This document shows positions 1 to 11,353 of a stretch of DNA of 64,000 bases, piece after piece. The translations under genes were made by a program, and so were the position numbers. The notes under the pieces were generated by a model. The model did no database searches. It was not told the origin of the DNA and saw nothing but the letters and a program-made list of their open reading frames with translations. Where the stretch lies: contig SAXG01000042.1 of NCBI GenBank assembly GCA_012932865.1, forward strand, positions 1-64,000, read 5' to 3'. The DNA is from Amylostereum areolatum. Its lineage: Eukaryota; Basidiomycota; Agaricomycetes; Russulales; Stereaceae. Positions within the stretch are counted from its first letter, which is position 1. Each line of letters starts with the position of its first letter.

Positions 1-441
1 GCTGCGAACCTCGTAGCGGGCCTTGAGAACGGATATCGGGTTGAGCACGAATCCAACCGCGACGCGCATCGCGGCACCAGCGATGAGGTTTCCGGTGGGT
101 GACAGGGTGGGAAGAACAGATGAAGCTGACGTCCCAGGAGGAGGCAGCCGTTGAAAAAGCGGGGACGTCGCCATGAACGTGCGGAGCTGAGTGAGGCCGG
201 TCATGTACAGCGCGATCCCAGGGATGTTTCGCGCCAGGCTGGGGGTCGTACCGCGCCATAGACCGCGTAGACCATTCTGCGCAAGGATAGCGCGGGAGGT
301 GCGGAGGATGTCGCCGTGCACGTTGCGGACATCGGGCTGCTGAAGACGGGTCTTGAGAAGGTCGAAGGGCTGGAGGGCGACGGTGGACGTGAGGCCGGAG
401 AGCGCGCCGGAGAGAAGATGTTGGCCGACGGAGGCGGTCAT
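1..441 (-). CDS. HEM25: Mitochondrial glycine carrier, Hem25/SLC25A38-like (5' part, runs off window)
   Basis: Reading leftwards from an ATG at 441, the frame stays open to the window edge and gives a mitochondrial carrier protein. The first repeat has a helix with SGALSGLTSTVALQ followed by the carrier signature PFDLLKTRLQQ. It is followed by RGLWRGTTPSLARNIPGIAL and a second helix, LYMTGLTQLRTFM. A third helix, NLIAGAAMRVAVGFV, ends in a second signature, NPISVLKARYE. The LQQP loop after the first signature and the NP-x-x-V-x-K-x-R-x-E second signature are those of Hem25 (yeast) and SLC25A38 (human). This family imports glycine across the inner mitochondrial membrane for 5-aminolevulinate and haem synthesis. 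An extra short 5' exon upstream of 441 is possible, since an acceptor-like CAG lies about 20 bp upstream. The C-terminal third is outside the window. The family call is firm; the substrate is inferred from the family. Confidence 0.82.
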   Translation of the reverse strand, partial: MTASVGQHLLSGALSGLTSTVALQPFDLLKTRLQQPDVRNVHGDILRTSRAILAQNGLRGLWRGTTPSLARNIPGIALYMTGLTQLRTFMATSPLFQRLPPPGTSASSVLPTLSPTGNLIAGAAMRVAVGFVLNPISVLKARYEVRS

Positions 442-1120
442 GCAGGGGCTCAACGGCGTCCTGGACGGTGAGCGGGATGTGTCGGGCAGTGCGCGGAAGG
501 TTTCGGACGACGAGGAAGACGTGCAGGAGGAGAGAGCGTCGAGGACGCGCAAGTGGAATGGATGTGAAAGAGATCCCTTTGGGGTTTGGTTCCATCGCCA
601 TAATTCTTTTGCTCGCGGGAGTTTGGGACCAATTCATGTTTCTCTTGACGCGAGTTGATAACCTGCTCAGTGCTCTTGCCCGTCGCTCGCTACATTTCCC
701 TCTAACAGTGTCTAAGCCCTTTCTGCACGACTAGCGCACCGCAAAGATAATTTATGGATCAAGGTACAGTATGCTTTTTCATCAATTGTGCGTCACAAAA
801 GCACTGTGATCACTGTCAGGAGCTCTGTAGGCACAGTTGTCGGCGTCGTTCGCAAACCAACTCCTGTAGGGGTTGCATAAGGCCTCTCGCCTTGGCAAGT
901 TCTGCCCTTGGAACGTCCTTGCGAAACGTTGTCCAGTACACGTATAGATATGTATCTTACTATCTATTCATTTGCTGAGTCCTCACGCCTGACGATACCT
1001 ACTCGGCAATTCACATATATACCCCCCTACCTGCACACGAAAACACTGTCCCCTCTCGTTGATCATCTCGCATTAAACTTCGTTTATCTTGTTGGAACTG
1101 AACGTTCAAATCGGCAACAC
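442..1120. other. Divergent intergenic region between carrier and first GH76 gene
   Basis: This holds the divergent promoters of the carrier (minus) and GH76 copy 1 (plus). A TATATA run sits at about 1013-1020, some 100 bp upstream of the copy 1 ATG, followed by a C-rich tract. No further gene is seen. Confidence 0.4.
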
Positions 1121-3582
1121 ATGCATCCTTCCAGCGGTATCAGTTTCTCATATTTCTGGCCACTGTTCCTCGTCCATGTAGTCGCACAAGACTTCACGAT
1201 ACAGTCAACATGGAAGGTGCAATTATCTGTCTTGTTCACGGTTTCGTGTAAGACTGACGGAGACTACGCTAGGATTCCACCTCGAACATCTCTCGTGGTG
1301 ACCGTGCGCAGGTCGCTCAAGATGCCATCGGTCAGTTGATCCCATTGATAGAGAGCGCCGGCGCCGGCAGCACCTCAGGATCGGATGCCAGTGGTATGTG
1401 CGTTATTCATCGTCATCGTGGCCACCATTTCTACAATGCATTTCGATAGCGCTTCCGATCTCTACTACTGCAAGCTTATTCGCAGTCCTCGCACTGAACG
1501 ACTGGATAACCGGAGAGACGACTTATAAAAGCACCATAATCAACAACATCCCGTATTACTTTAGCTTCCTTCCGAATGGCGGAGTATCGCGGTGAGCTGG
1601 TGTAACATCTGCTGTGGGTGATAGTAGTGCTCATGTCTTTGGTTTTAGGGAGCAAGTCAACAGCGATGGCTTGTGTGTAGTAGTTCCTCACACCTTCGCG
1701 GACTCCTGCTAACACTTCTTCGGTAGGCTCTGGGGCCTTACGGCGTACTATACATTTCGCGCTTACAACGATTCGTCGTTTTTATCCAACGCGATCAAAG
1801 TTTGGGACCATGCGTCCCAGTATCTAATCACCGATGCCCAGGCTCAAACTGGACGCCAGCCCACACGTAACTTTACCTTCCCTCCCCAGTGTAATGGATG
1901 TGAGTCTCTCTGTTATTAATGGCGGCGTCATTCCTCACACACACGGTCCCTTAGCTTCTGTGGCTGGCGGTGTATTTTGGGTATGGTGGAACCGTGATTG
2001 TAGGGCCAACATGTTGTTTACTGATTTAGGTCCCAGGTGTTTCCAGTGACGGGGGCGTCAATGGAGAAACAGTCGGGTGCGACCCAATCCTTTATCTTTT
2101 TTTGTTTTGTTATTAATGAGCATTTCAGGCCCTTCCTTGCGTACGCATCCTTCCTCGCGGTGCTGCCGGCAGCTGTGCTCACGATCAACCTACCTTTTCC
2201 TTTCACAGGCTCTCAGCATATCTCGCCGAAGCCACCTCAAATTCAACATATACTTCATCCGCCGAACTCTCAGCGGCGTTCATCCGTGACCATCTGTACA
2301 ATGGGACCCTAATTTGGGACAATTTCGACGTCAAAGGCTGCCAAGTATCTGATGCTGACTTCATATTCACCTACGACTCCGGTTTCGCGATCGAGGGTTT
2401 TTCGGTCTTGGGCAACGTGACCAAGAACGATACATGGACATCCCTGTGCGTGCTCCATCCAGTCACTCAAAGTCGACCCCAGGGTACCCTTAACTCATTC
2501 CCAAAGTGCGCACAATCTCGTCGCAACAACAGGCCCATTTTGGGCATGGACCGGCCCAGACGGTGTCATTAATGAGGGTAAGTGTGTGCCAACGTTTATT
2601 TTCGCGGCGCTGAGATTGACTGTGGGGACTAGGAGACCATTATTCTCTCGGTGACGCGCGCACCGGGTATAAAAGTGCGGCACCGTCGTCTCTTGTAATT
2701 AACGTCTCCGGCTTACCTTGCAGAATCAAGGAATATTTATTCGCGCACTCCACGAAGTATGGTACCGGAACGACCCCAATTCCGACATTGCGAAGTTCAT
2801 AGCAAGCTTTCTTACTGTTCAGGCAAGTGGCCAGGTCAACTACATACCACAAGACCGCCTACTAATCGTAGTGTATGACAGTTCAACTCCATTCGGACCC
2901 AAGCGACAAGACCTGGGAGTAATGTGTACTCCCCGTTCTGGTCCGGTCCCACCCAATCTTTCGAGCCGTATTCCCAAGCTGTCGCGCTCTACGCCTTGAA
3001 CTCTGCGATCTCTCTTCAAGTTGCTCAACCAGTGGCCAACGGAACTCCCAGCGGCAGGTGATGCTCCAAGCCTCAAACTGACGAGAACAATGCCACAGCA
3101 CCTCCAATTCGCCATCACCTTCGTCATCGACCTCTTCTTCACCGTCGACCTCTTCGTCCTTTTCTCGTGTAGGGCCAATAGTCGGCGGTGTGGTCGCGGC
3201 GCTCGTAATCGTAATTGCATGCGTTGTCATTGTCATCTGGCGCCGTCGCTCGCCTCGCCGACGCGTGTCCCCGTCCCACGACATCGACCCGTTCATCACC
3301 CAGCCACTTTCCATCTTCAACACATCTGGCATACGGACGGTGATAACTTCGACAAGTGGCAAGAGAATTGTGGATCAACCAACTGCACAAACGATATCAG
3401 TGGATATGGGCACCGCGACAGCGCCGCCGGCTGTGAATCAGGAAGATTCGGGAAGAGTCGAGACTGCGGGTGGGGATGACCCAGTCTGGATGAGACGTAT
3501 CGTGGAAAACGTATTGACTCAGATGCGCTCGGAGAGGTCTCCGTTGCAAGACGATGCTCCGCCTCCCCAGTACGAAGGATGA
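1121..3582 (+). CDS. GH76-like membrane-anchored protein, copy 1
   Basis: About ten exons are joined by short introns. The ATG at 1121 begins a signal peptide (MHPSSGISFSYFWPLFLV) ending before QDFTIQSTWK, the start motif of this family. Later exons read LFAVLALNDWITGETTY, WGLTAYYTFRAYNDSSFL, VAGGVFW, NGETVG, a 12-nt micro-exon at 2129-2140, then LSAYLAEATSNSTYTSSAE, GFAIEGFSVLGNVTKNDTW, TGPFWAWTGPDGVINEG and RIFIRALHEVWYRND. This is the six-hairpin GH76 fold (endo-alpha-1,6-mannanase/Dfg5-like), expected to act on wall or glycoprotein mannan. The last exon encodes a Ser/Pro stalk, a transmembrane helix at about 3174-3239, WRRRSPRRR, a DPF motif and the C-terminus DDAPPPQYEG with a PPxY. The intron after FLTVQ starts with GC. 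The catalytic first Asp appears to be Ser (see findings), so activity is uncertain. Confidence 0.85.
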
Positions 3583-5186
3583 TATTCTCGATTCAAGGTA
3601 TCCGTCTCCAGAGGACGTGGAGTCCATGCGAGGACCATCTTGCTTACTTCTCGTGCTTTGTCGATTCAAAGTTGGTGGAGATACTTATTTTTAGGGCACG
3701 CCGTACCATGGATGTATTTATGACAATTTCGGGCATTCGCTCTTTTAATAATTTGGCAGCGACATCTCTATGTGCGTGCCATAGAAGTAGAACAGGGCTT
3801 CAAGTTTAGGACCGAGGCTGTGACGGCGACGTACTCGGATCGACGACGAGCATAATCTTGGGCTACGACTCGTTCCCAGGATCAAAACGTAGAAGCGGAG
3901 CGACCGTAGCGTATCGGTCAAGTATCGATCCCTCGGAGTCATCCAAATTCAAGAGATGGAGGTCAAACGGAGGTCGTCCTTTCAGCCTGAGGTAGAATGA
4001 TAAGTAGTTCGAGGGGAACATATAGGTGCACGAGAAAGTTCGGGACACATAAGGGTGGCATGCTCCCGCAAACGGGAGCGGATCCTGCGAGTAAGTTTGT
4101 ACTTATGTAGTGCACGCGCAGAGCAAAGCGAATATAATCGCGGACGCCAATAGCCTCTGATCCTAACAAGACCAAACAAAACCAGAAACCCGTCCTACCT
4201 CCGTCCGGTTCCATTGAACGCCTCTAGCGCCCCTCCTCGACAACAATACTCATTGGACTGTCCGTCTCTGCACCGAAACCGACCACAAACGTCCCATCAG
4301 CCTTTTAGGAAGGCGGATCCGGCTCTCTATCTGTCATCATTTTCTAGATTTTGGAAACTTTGGAGCCAACCCATCCTCATTCCCGACTCTCATCCCTATC
4401 ATCTATACACCGCGACAATAGTGCATCAGCAAAGGTATGTTTGTTTCTTGAATAGATACTCGCCCCGAAAACGCTGACTTTGTCCCTAGGAACATCTGTC
4501 GGTCTCTGGGGCCTGGGCGGGCGTTCAGTGTCGACTCGTCATTGACCGTTCGGATAATCAGCTCCCGGAAGGGGCGCATATGATGGAAAGCATTACCACG
4601 AAGCATACATATGGTATTATATCCAGTGTACGTAGAGTTACGTATCCTCGTATCTTTGTCACCAAATGCCGTACCGCTGAGGCCCCGCGCCCGATGATGC
4701 ATCTCTTCTAACATTCCTACATATACCTCGCTGTCTGCGCACGCGATCCCTTTCCCCTCTAGGATGAAAAGGCAGCTGTGAGAAAGATGTAGGATCCAAA
4801 CGGCGTAGTACTTCACCATTGCTTCATCACGCTTCCATACGATAGGTATGCAACTTTCCTGAGTTAATCGGGTAGTTTCTGATTCCGATCCTTTTGCAGC
4901 AACCGAGATTCCCAGTTGAAGCTCGAAGTTTGAAGTTTGGCACCTATCCGTGCAACACAAGGCTAGCCAAGCATGGATCTCCCTGCACAGGTTTGGGGTC
5001 TGTCCGATCCGAAGTGAAGTCTCATTTCAATCATGGTGTCTGGCGACACTTGGTACTCTAGGAATCCGTATATCTACCCTGCCGTCTGGCATCAGCACAC
5101 AGGATCCCCCTTTCTCCCTTTCCCTACTGATAACTGTGATTCGTCCTTGTTCGGTCTGCCGGAAAGTGTCGGTCCACATAGGCCAC
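3583..5186. other. Intergenic region with KGD4 fragment and GH76 copy 2 upstream region
   Basis: No intact gene is seen. A truncated copy of the KGD4 promoter and first exon lies at about 4146-4330 (separate entry). The stretch from about 4756 to 5186 resembles the upstream region of GH76 copy 3 (about 7736-8129), so the promoter was duplicated with the gene. Confidence 0.6.
4146..4330 (+). pseudogene. KGD4 promoter/first-exon fragment
   Basis: About 180 bp match the region 14887-15062, which is the upstream sequence plus first exon of the KGD4 gene. Shared blocks include AATAGCCTCTGATCCTAAC at the left end, CCGTCTCTGC, CCACAAAC and TTAGGAAGGCGGA at the right end. The ATG seen in KGD4 at 14980 is changed here and no downstream KGD4 exons follow. 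The fragment is therefore non-coding, left by a duplication that broke after exon 1. Homology was read by eye; the exact ends need an alignment. Confidence 0.7.
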
Positions 5187-7601
5187 ATGCTCCTTTCCAG
5201 CCAGTCAAGTTTTCTAGGCTTCTTTTTCCTGTCCTCCGTCTGTCACGGTGTGGCTGGACAGAGCTTCACCATACCGTCGACATGGCAGGTGCAGCTTTTT
5301 GCCTCGTTCATGGCTGCGAGAGAAGCTGATGAGGATGACCGTAGAATACCACCTCAAGTCTTTCCCGTACAGACCGCGCGCAGATCGCACGAGATGCCAT
5401 CGGTCAGTTGGCGCCACTGATAGACAGCGCCACTGGCACCATCGATAGTGGTATGTGTGTTCGTCGTTGTCGTCGCCGCTATCTTCATGATATGTTCCAC
5501 CAGCGCTTACAACCCTCAATGCCACTGCAAGCCTGTTCGCAAGTTTCGCTCTGAACGACTGGATAACTGGCGATACAACCTACAAAAGCATTGTAGTCAG
5601 CAACGTCCCAACGTTTCTTGGCCTTCAGCCAGACTTGGGAGTTGCCAGTGATAGCGCGTGCGTGATGTTCCTTCATGGTATTGTCGCCTCGTACATATGG
5701 CTAATGCTCATTGTGTTGTAGGATTTGGGGCCTTACGGCGTATTACACTTTTCGAGCCTACAACGATTCGTCCTTTCTGCACACGGCAACCAACGCTTGG
5801 GACTACGCATCCCGGCATCTGATCACCGATGCCCAGGTGGGAGCTGGATCGCATCCTACGCGCGACTTTGAACTCCCTACCCAGTGCAATGGCTGTGCGT
5901 CTCGTATTCATTTTGACCGCGCGCATCCCTGACAGGTGCACCCAGCTTCTGTGGCTGGTGGTGTATTTTCGGTAGGTTGATGACCAGCTTTCAGAGAGGA
6001 TCTGTCGCTTACTGACCTAGACAGAGGATTCCAGCGACGGGGCTGTCAATGGTGAAACCGTTGGGTGCGATACAGCCCTGCATGATGTTATGTTCTTCTC
6101 ACTGACGAGCATTGCAGACCCTTCCTTGCGTACGTGCGCGTCAATGTGGTCTCTTATGTTCGCGATGATGTATTCTTCTTCTTCCAGGCTCTCAGCATAT
6201 CTCGCCGAGGCCACATCGAACTCGACATATAGCTCAGCCGCCGAGCTCTCCGCCGCCTTCATCCGTGACCACCTGTTCAATGGGACTGTGGTGTCCTACG
6301 ATTTCGATGTCAAAGCTTGTCAAGTTTCTGCTGCCGACTTTGTCTTCACTCACGACTCCGGCTTCGCGATCGAAGGTTATTCGGTACTAGGCAATGCGAC
6401 TAAGAACAATGCATGGACAGCTCTGTGCGTACCCGGCAGCCATACATCCATTTCCAAGTACTTTCTAACTCATTGCACAGCGCAGAGTCCCTCGTCGCTA
6501 CGTCAGTCCCGTTTCCGGCGTGGACTAATCCAGACGGCGTCATTGCTGAAGGTATGTACGAATCGAGCTTGCGTTGATGGTGCTGAGTTTGACTGCGAGG
6601 ACTAGATGACAAAACTAAACTCAGCAAGGTAAAAAACGGGTTTAAGCGTATGTCATAATATCCCTTGCCCGAAGTCTTCGCCTTACCACCTGGAGTGAAG
6701 GCATATTCGTCCGCGCACTCCACGAGGTATGGTTGCGGAGTGACCCCGATTCCGATATTGCGAAGTTTATAGCAAGCTTTCTCACCATTCAGGTATGTGC
6801 GGACTTCCCATGCCTGCATCGTCGTCTTTTCATGTTATATGACAGTTCAACTCCATCCAAGCAAATGCAAAGATTCCTGGGAGTAACGCGTACTCTCCGT
6901 TCTGGGATGGCCCTGCCTTTGAGAAGCTCCACGCTGTGTCTCAAGTCATCGCACTTTATGCCTTGAACTCCGCGATCGATATAGTTCAGCCGGCGTCTAA
7001 TGGAACCGCCAGCGGAAGGTGATACTACCACATCTCCGATGATGCTTGCGCTGACGATACAACGCTTGCTATTCACAGTTCACCGTCACCTTCATCTTCA
7101 CCGTCAACTTCACTTTCACCATCACCATCAGCCCGTTCCTCATCAAGCTCTCATGTTGGAGCGATAGTCGGCGGTGTGGTTGGCGGTGTGGTCGGAACTG
7201 TCCTAGTAATCGCAGGCACCGTGATTCTCCTCTGGAGCCGAAGCTCACGTCGCCCGCTTCTACCCCGCGACGAGTCTCAGGCAATCGACCCCTTCATCTC
7301 CCATCTTCTGTCTACGTGGGACTCGTCCGTCTCACCGACAACGATGATATCCTCAAGTGGCAAGAGGACTGCAGTTCAGCCAACTCTCAACGCACAGTCA
7401 CGATCAATGAGCACGGATCCAACGACGTCAAGGCGATCGAACGTACCCCCAGAAAGTCAGGGAAGGTCACGCGGGGTCGAGACTATGGGTGAGGATTTCC
7501 CAGTACTGGTGAGACGTGTTTTGGAGGGCGTGATGACGCAGATACGTTTGGGGATCTCTCCGTCGCGAGACGAAGCTCCGCCTCCCCAGTACGAAGGGTA
7601 A
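5187..7601 (+). CDS. GH76-like membrane-anchored protein, copy 2
   Basis: The start at 5187 gives a signal peptide (MLLSSQSSFLGFFFLSSVCH) followed by GQSFTIPSTWQ. Exons then read FALNDWITGDTTY, WGLTAYYTFRAYNDSSFL, VAGGVF, a 12-nt micro-exon at 6118-6129, LSAYLAEATSNSTYSSAAE, SGFAIEGYSVLGNATKN, FVRALHEVWLRSDPDSD and YSPFWDGPAFEKL. The C-terminal exon has a Ser/Pro stalk, the Gly-rich helix VGAIVGGVVGGVVGT (about 7155-7233), SRSSRRP, a DPF motif, the helix PVLVRRVLEGVMTQIR and DEAPPPQYEG with a PPxY. It is closest to copy 3; whole blocks of ectodomain DNA around 6190-6420 and 9270-9510 are nearly identical. It is a predicted type I plasma-membrane protein facing the wall. No frame break is visible. 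Confidence 0.85.
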
Positions 7602-8129
7602 TACATAACGGAACGTTCAGTGGCTTTTTGGATCGAGCAGGACTGCCGGCATGCCAAACGAATTCCTACCATTTTATCATACCTGTCTTGGACGTTTTAC
7701 GCAACAATCATATTTGACCGCTGACCGTTACTCTGCCTGGAGGATGCAAAAGCAGTCGTGAAACAGATGTAGGATGCAAACGCGGTGCTTTATCGTTGCT
7801 TGCATCACGAGTTTCCATACAATAGGTGCGCAACTGTCTTGAGCTGGTCGATGGTTTCTGACTTCGATCCTCCTGCAGCATTCAAGATCCCAAGTTGAAT
7901 CTTATCTGACGCTTGGCCGTACAGCACGAGGTTTGCCCAGCATGGTTTTCCTTGTAAGTACAGGTTTGTGACCTGTTGCAATCAGAAGCGAAGCCTGACG
8001 CCAGTGGCGTCAAACTGGCGATACGCTGCTTCAGGAATTCCGAGTCTTATATCTTGCTGTCTGGCCATCTGCACACGCGATCCCTTTCTCTCCCACTGAC
8101 CGCTGGCAGGTGTCGGTTACATACGCCAT
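7602..8129. other. Intergenic region, duplicated upstream region of GH76 copy 3
   Basis: No gene is seen. From about 7736 the sequence tracks that of 4756-5186 block by block (GGATG-AAA-GCAG, GATGTAGGAT-CAAACG, TTCCATAC-ATAGGT, TCTGA-TTC-GATCCT). The promoter of copy 3 is thus a duplicate of that of copy 2, and the two genes may share regulation. Confidence 0.6.
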
Positions 8130-10711
8130 ATGCGCCCTTCCAGCCGGTTGAATCTTCCAGGCTTTTTTTTGTTGTCCTCCGTCTGTGTGGTCGGACAGAA
8201 CTTTGCGATACCATCGACATGGCAGGTGCATTGTTTTGTCTCATCCATGGCTGCGAGAGACACTGACAAGGGTGACCGCAGAATACTACCTCGAATCTTT
8301 CTCGCACGGACCGCGCACAGATCGCACAAGATACTATCGGTCAGTTGGCACCATTGATAGACAGCACTGCTGGCACCATTGATGGTATGTGCGTTCTTCA
8401 TCGTCATCGCCACCATTTTCATGATACATCCTGCCAGCGCTTTCAAGTCCTAGTACCGCTGCAAGTCTGTTCGCAAGTTTCGCTCTGAACGACTGGATAA
8501 CTGGAAATACAACATATCGAAGCATTGTTGTCAGCAGCATCCCAACGTACCTCAACCTTCACCCGAGTTTTGCACTGCCTACGTGAGCACCATATTGCTC
8601 TGTTGATGATACTTACCATGTCCATTTGTAGGGTATTCCCTGCCGTATCCACGTCATCCGTAACCTCGATACTGATGATGTTACTTACCGTTTAGCTCAA
8701 GCTCAACAGCGATAGCGCGTGAGTGTCCCTTCACAGTGGCATCCTCACATCGTACACACTGTTAAATAACGTTCACTGTGTTGTAGGCTTTGGGGCCTGA
8801 CGGCATATTACACATTTCGAGCCTACAACGATTCGTCCTTTCTGCGCACCGCAGCCAACGCTTGGGACTATACATCTCAGTATCTGATCACCGACGACCA
8901 TGTCGCAGCTGGATCGCAGCCCACGCGCAACTTTACTCTCCCTGCCCAGTGCAATGGATGTGCGTTTCGCATTCATTCCGATCGCGTGTGTCTCTCACAA
9001 GTACATCCAGCTTCCGTGGCTGGTGGTGTTTTTTTTGTAGGCCGTCGGATGTCCAACTTTCAGGGAGGATTTATCGCTTACGAACCTGCTATATTCCAGT
9101 TCGCAGAGGATCCCAACAACAGCGTTGTCAATGTTGAAACAGTCGGGTGCGAACCAGCTCTGCATGTGTTATACTCTTCTCACTAATGAGCATTGCAGCG
9201 CTTTCCTCGCGTACGTTCGCTTCATCTTGATCTTTTGTGCTCGCGATGCCTATCCTTCTTTCTCTCAGGCTCTCAGCATATCTCGCCGAGGCCACATCGA
9301 ACTCGACATATAGCTCAGCCGCCGAGCTCTCCGCCGCCTTCATCCGTGACCACCTGTTCAATGGGACTGTGGTGTCTGACAATTTCGACGTCAAAACTTG
9401 TCAAGTTTCGGCCACCAACTTCCTCTTCACCTACAACTCCGGCTTCGCGATCGAAGGTTATTCGGTACTAGGCAACGCGACTAAGAACAATACATGGACA
9501 GCTCTGTGCGTACCCTAGCAGCCATTTTCGAAGCACTTTCTAACTCATCACGCAGCGCAGAATCCCTCGTCGCCACGTCAGTCCCGTTTCCGGTTTGGAC
9601 TGGTCCGGACGGCGTCATTGTTGAGGGTAGTACGTGACAAGCTCATTTTGACGGCGTTGAGTCTAACTGTGAGGACCAGATGTCCGAGATGAACTCAGCA
9701 ACGTAGGAAACGGGTTCAAACGTACGTCGTATTCATCCTTTGCGGCTGAATACTTTACCTTACCGCCTGGGAAGGCATATTCGTCCGCGCACTACACGAA
9801 GTGTGGTCGCGAAGTGATTCCGATTCCGACATCGCGAAGTTCATATCAAGCTTTCTTACCATTCAGGTTTGTGAAAAGTTCCCATCCTTGCACGAATACT
9901 GATTCATCACCTTGCCATGTCGCGTGGCAGTTCAACTCCATTCAAGTAAATGCAAAGACACCTGGAAGTAACGTGTACTCTCCGTACTGGGCTGGCCCGG
10001 CCCTTCAATCATTCGACCCTTTTTCTCAAGTCATCGCACTCTACGCCTTGAACTCCGTGATCGATCTCGCTCTCCCGTCGCCCAATGGATCCACCGGCGG
10101 AAGGTGATACTAGTATAACGCCCCTGACGATTCCTGCGCTGACGATAAAATGTGGTACTACTTCCAGTTCACCTTCACCTTCACCGTCACCGTCACCGTC
10201 ACCGTCACCTCCATCGTCGCCGACACCATCAGTCCGTTTCTCATCAAGTTCACATGGAAAGGCGATAGTCGGCGGCGTGGTTGGCGGCTTGGTCGGTATC
10301 GTCCTAATCGCAGGCACCATGGTTCTCCTCTGGCGCCAAAGCTCACGTCGCCCGCTTCCACCCTACGACGAGTCTCAGGTGATTGAACCATTCATCTCCC
10401 AGCCTCTGTCCATGTCGAACACCCCCGCTGCACCGACAATGATGATGTCCTCAACCGGCAAGAGGGCTGTAGTTCAGCCACCTCTCAGTGTACAGCCAAT
10501 ATCGATAGATGCGGATACTGCGGACTCCAGGAGATCAAACGCCCCATTGGCATCAGAGAGTCGGGAAGAGTCGAGCAGGCTCGCGACTACGGACGAGGAT
10601 GCAGACGTCCCCATATTGGTGAGACGTATCCTTGAGGGTGTAATGACGCAACTACGCTCCCAGATCTCTCCGCCGCGAGATGAAGCTCCGCCTCCCCAGT
10701 ACACAGGGTAA
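8130..10711 (+). CDS. GH76-like membrane-anchored protein, copy 3
   Basis: The ATG at 8130 begins a signal peptide (MRPSSRLNLPGFFLLSSVC) and then GQNFAIPSTWQ. Ectodomain exons include LFASFALNDWITGNTTY, WGLTAYYTFRAYNDSSFL, VAGGVFF, a 12-nt micro-exon at 9199-9210, LSAYLAEATSNSTYSSAAE, NSGFAIEGYSVLGNATKN, FVRALHEVWSRSDSDSD and VYSPYWAGPALQSF. The stalk is built from ACCGTC-type hexamer repeats at about 10165-10215 that give alternating Ser-Pro residues. The transmembrane helix (about 10258-10333) is followed by RQSSRRP, the IEPF motif, PILVRRILEGVMTQLR and DEAPPPQYTG with a PPxY. It looks intact and is the sister of copy 2. GH76 family membership is confident; substrate and activity are not. 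Confidence 0.85.
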
Positions 10712-11353
10712 TGCATACCGGAGCGTCCACTGGTGTCTTTTTGGAACAAGAGCAGCCTGAACAGGACTGCTGGGCATGCTGAATGAATACGTACTATTCA
10801 CTAATACTTATCTTATCTTGGACGTTTTATAAGTTTGGTAACGCCCACATCTGACCGCTGAGATCGTCATCCAGTTCAAGTCTTCCTGGACTCCTGCTCT
10901 AAATATCTCTTCCTACTTATCATTTCCCCCGATTGAAAACCTAAAATAGTAGCGCATATCTATTTGTTTGGCTCAAACCCGTCGTCTCTGGTGAGTACTA
11001 GTAGTGGCGGCGTTCACGGTGCAGTGCACCGACAATACGCGCATGCACTCGACGTCTTGGACGTATTTCTGATTTGGCTCTTGTCCTGTTAGATGCTGAT
11101 GAAGTCTGATGTAGTACGTTCTGGTCGTCGTCAAGCGTAGGAACGAAGCTGGCCATTCCTTTCTCATTCTGACTGCCATGCGCACTGCACTGTGCGCACT
11201 ACTACTAACACACCAGCACGGTACGCACGTAAGTATCAGCCATGATTTCATCTGATTCTTCTCAACGCTTCTATATAATCCTTTCCGGTCCCCGAGCTGC
11301 TATTTCCCCTCCGCCAGCACCGGCGCGTCAAGGCCCCAAGGGTGCAGCTTGTC
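10712..11353. other. Intergenic region upstream of GH76 copy 4
   Basis: No gene, tRNA or repeat is recognised. A pyrimidine-rich stretch lies at about 11285-11315, shortly before the copy 4 start. Confidence 0.35.
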
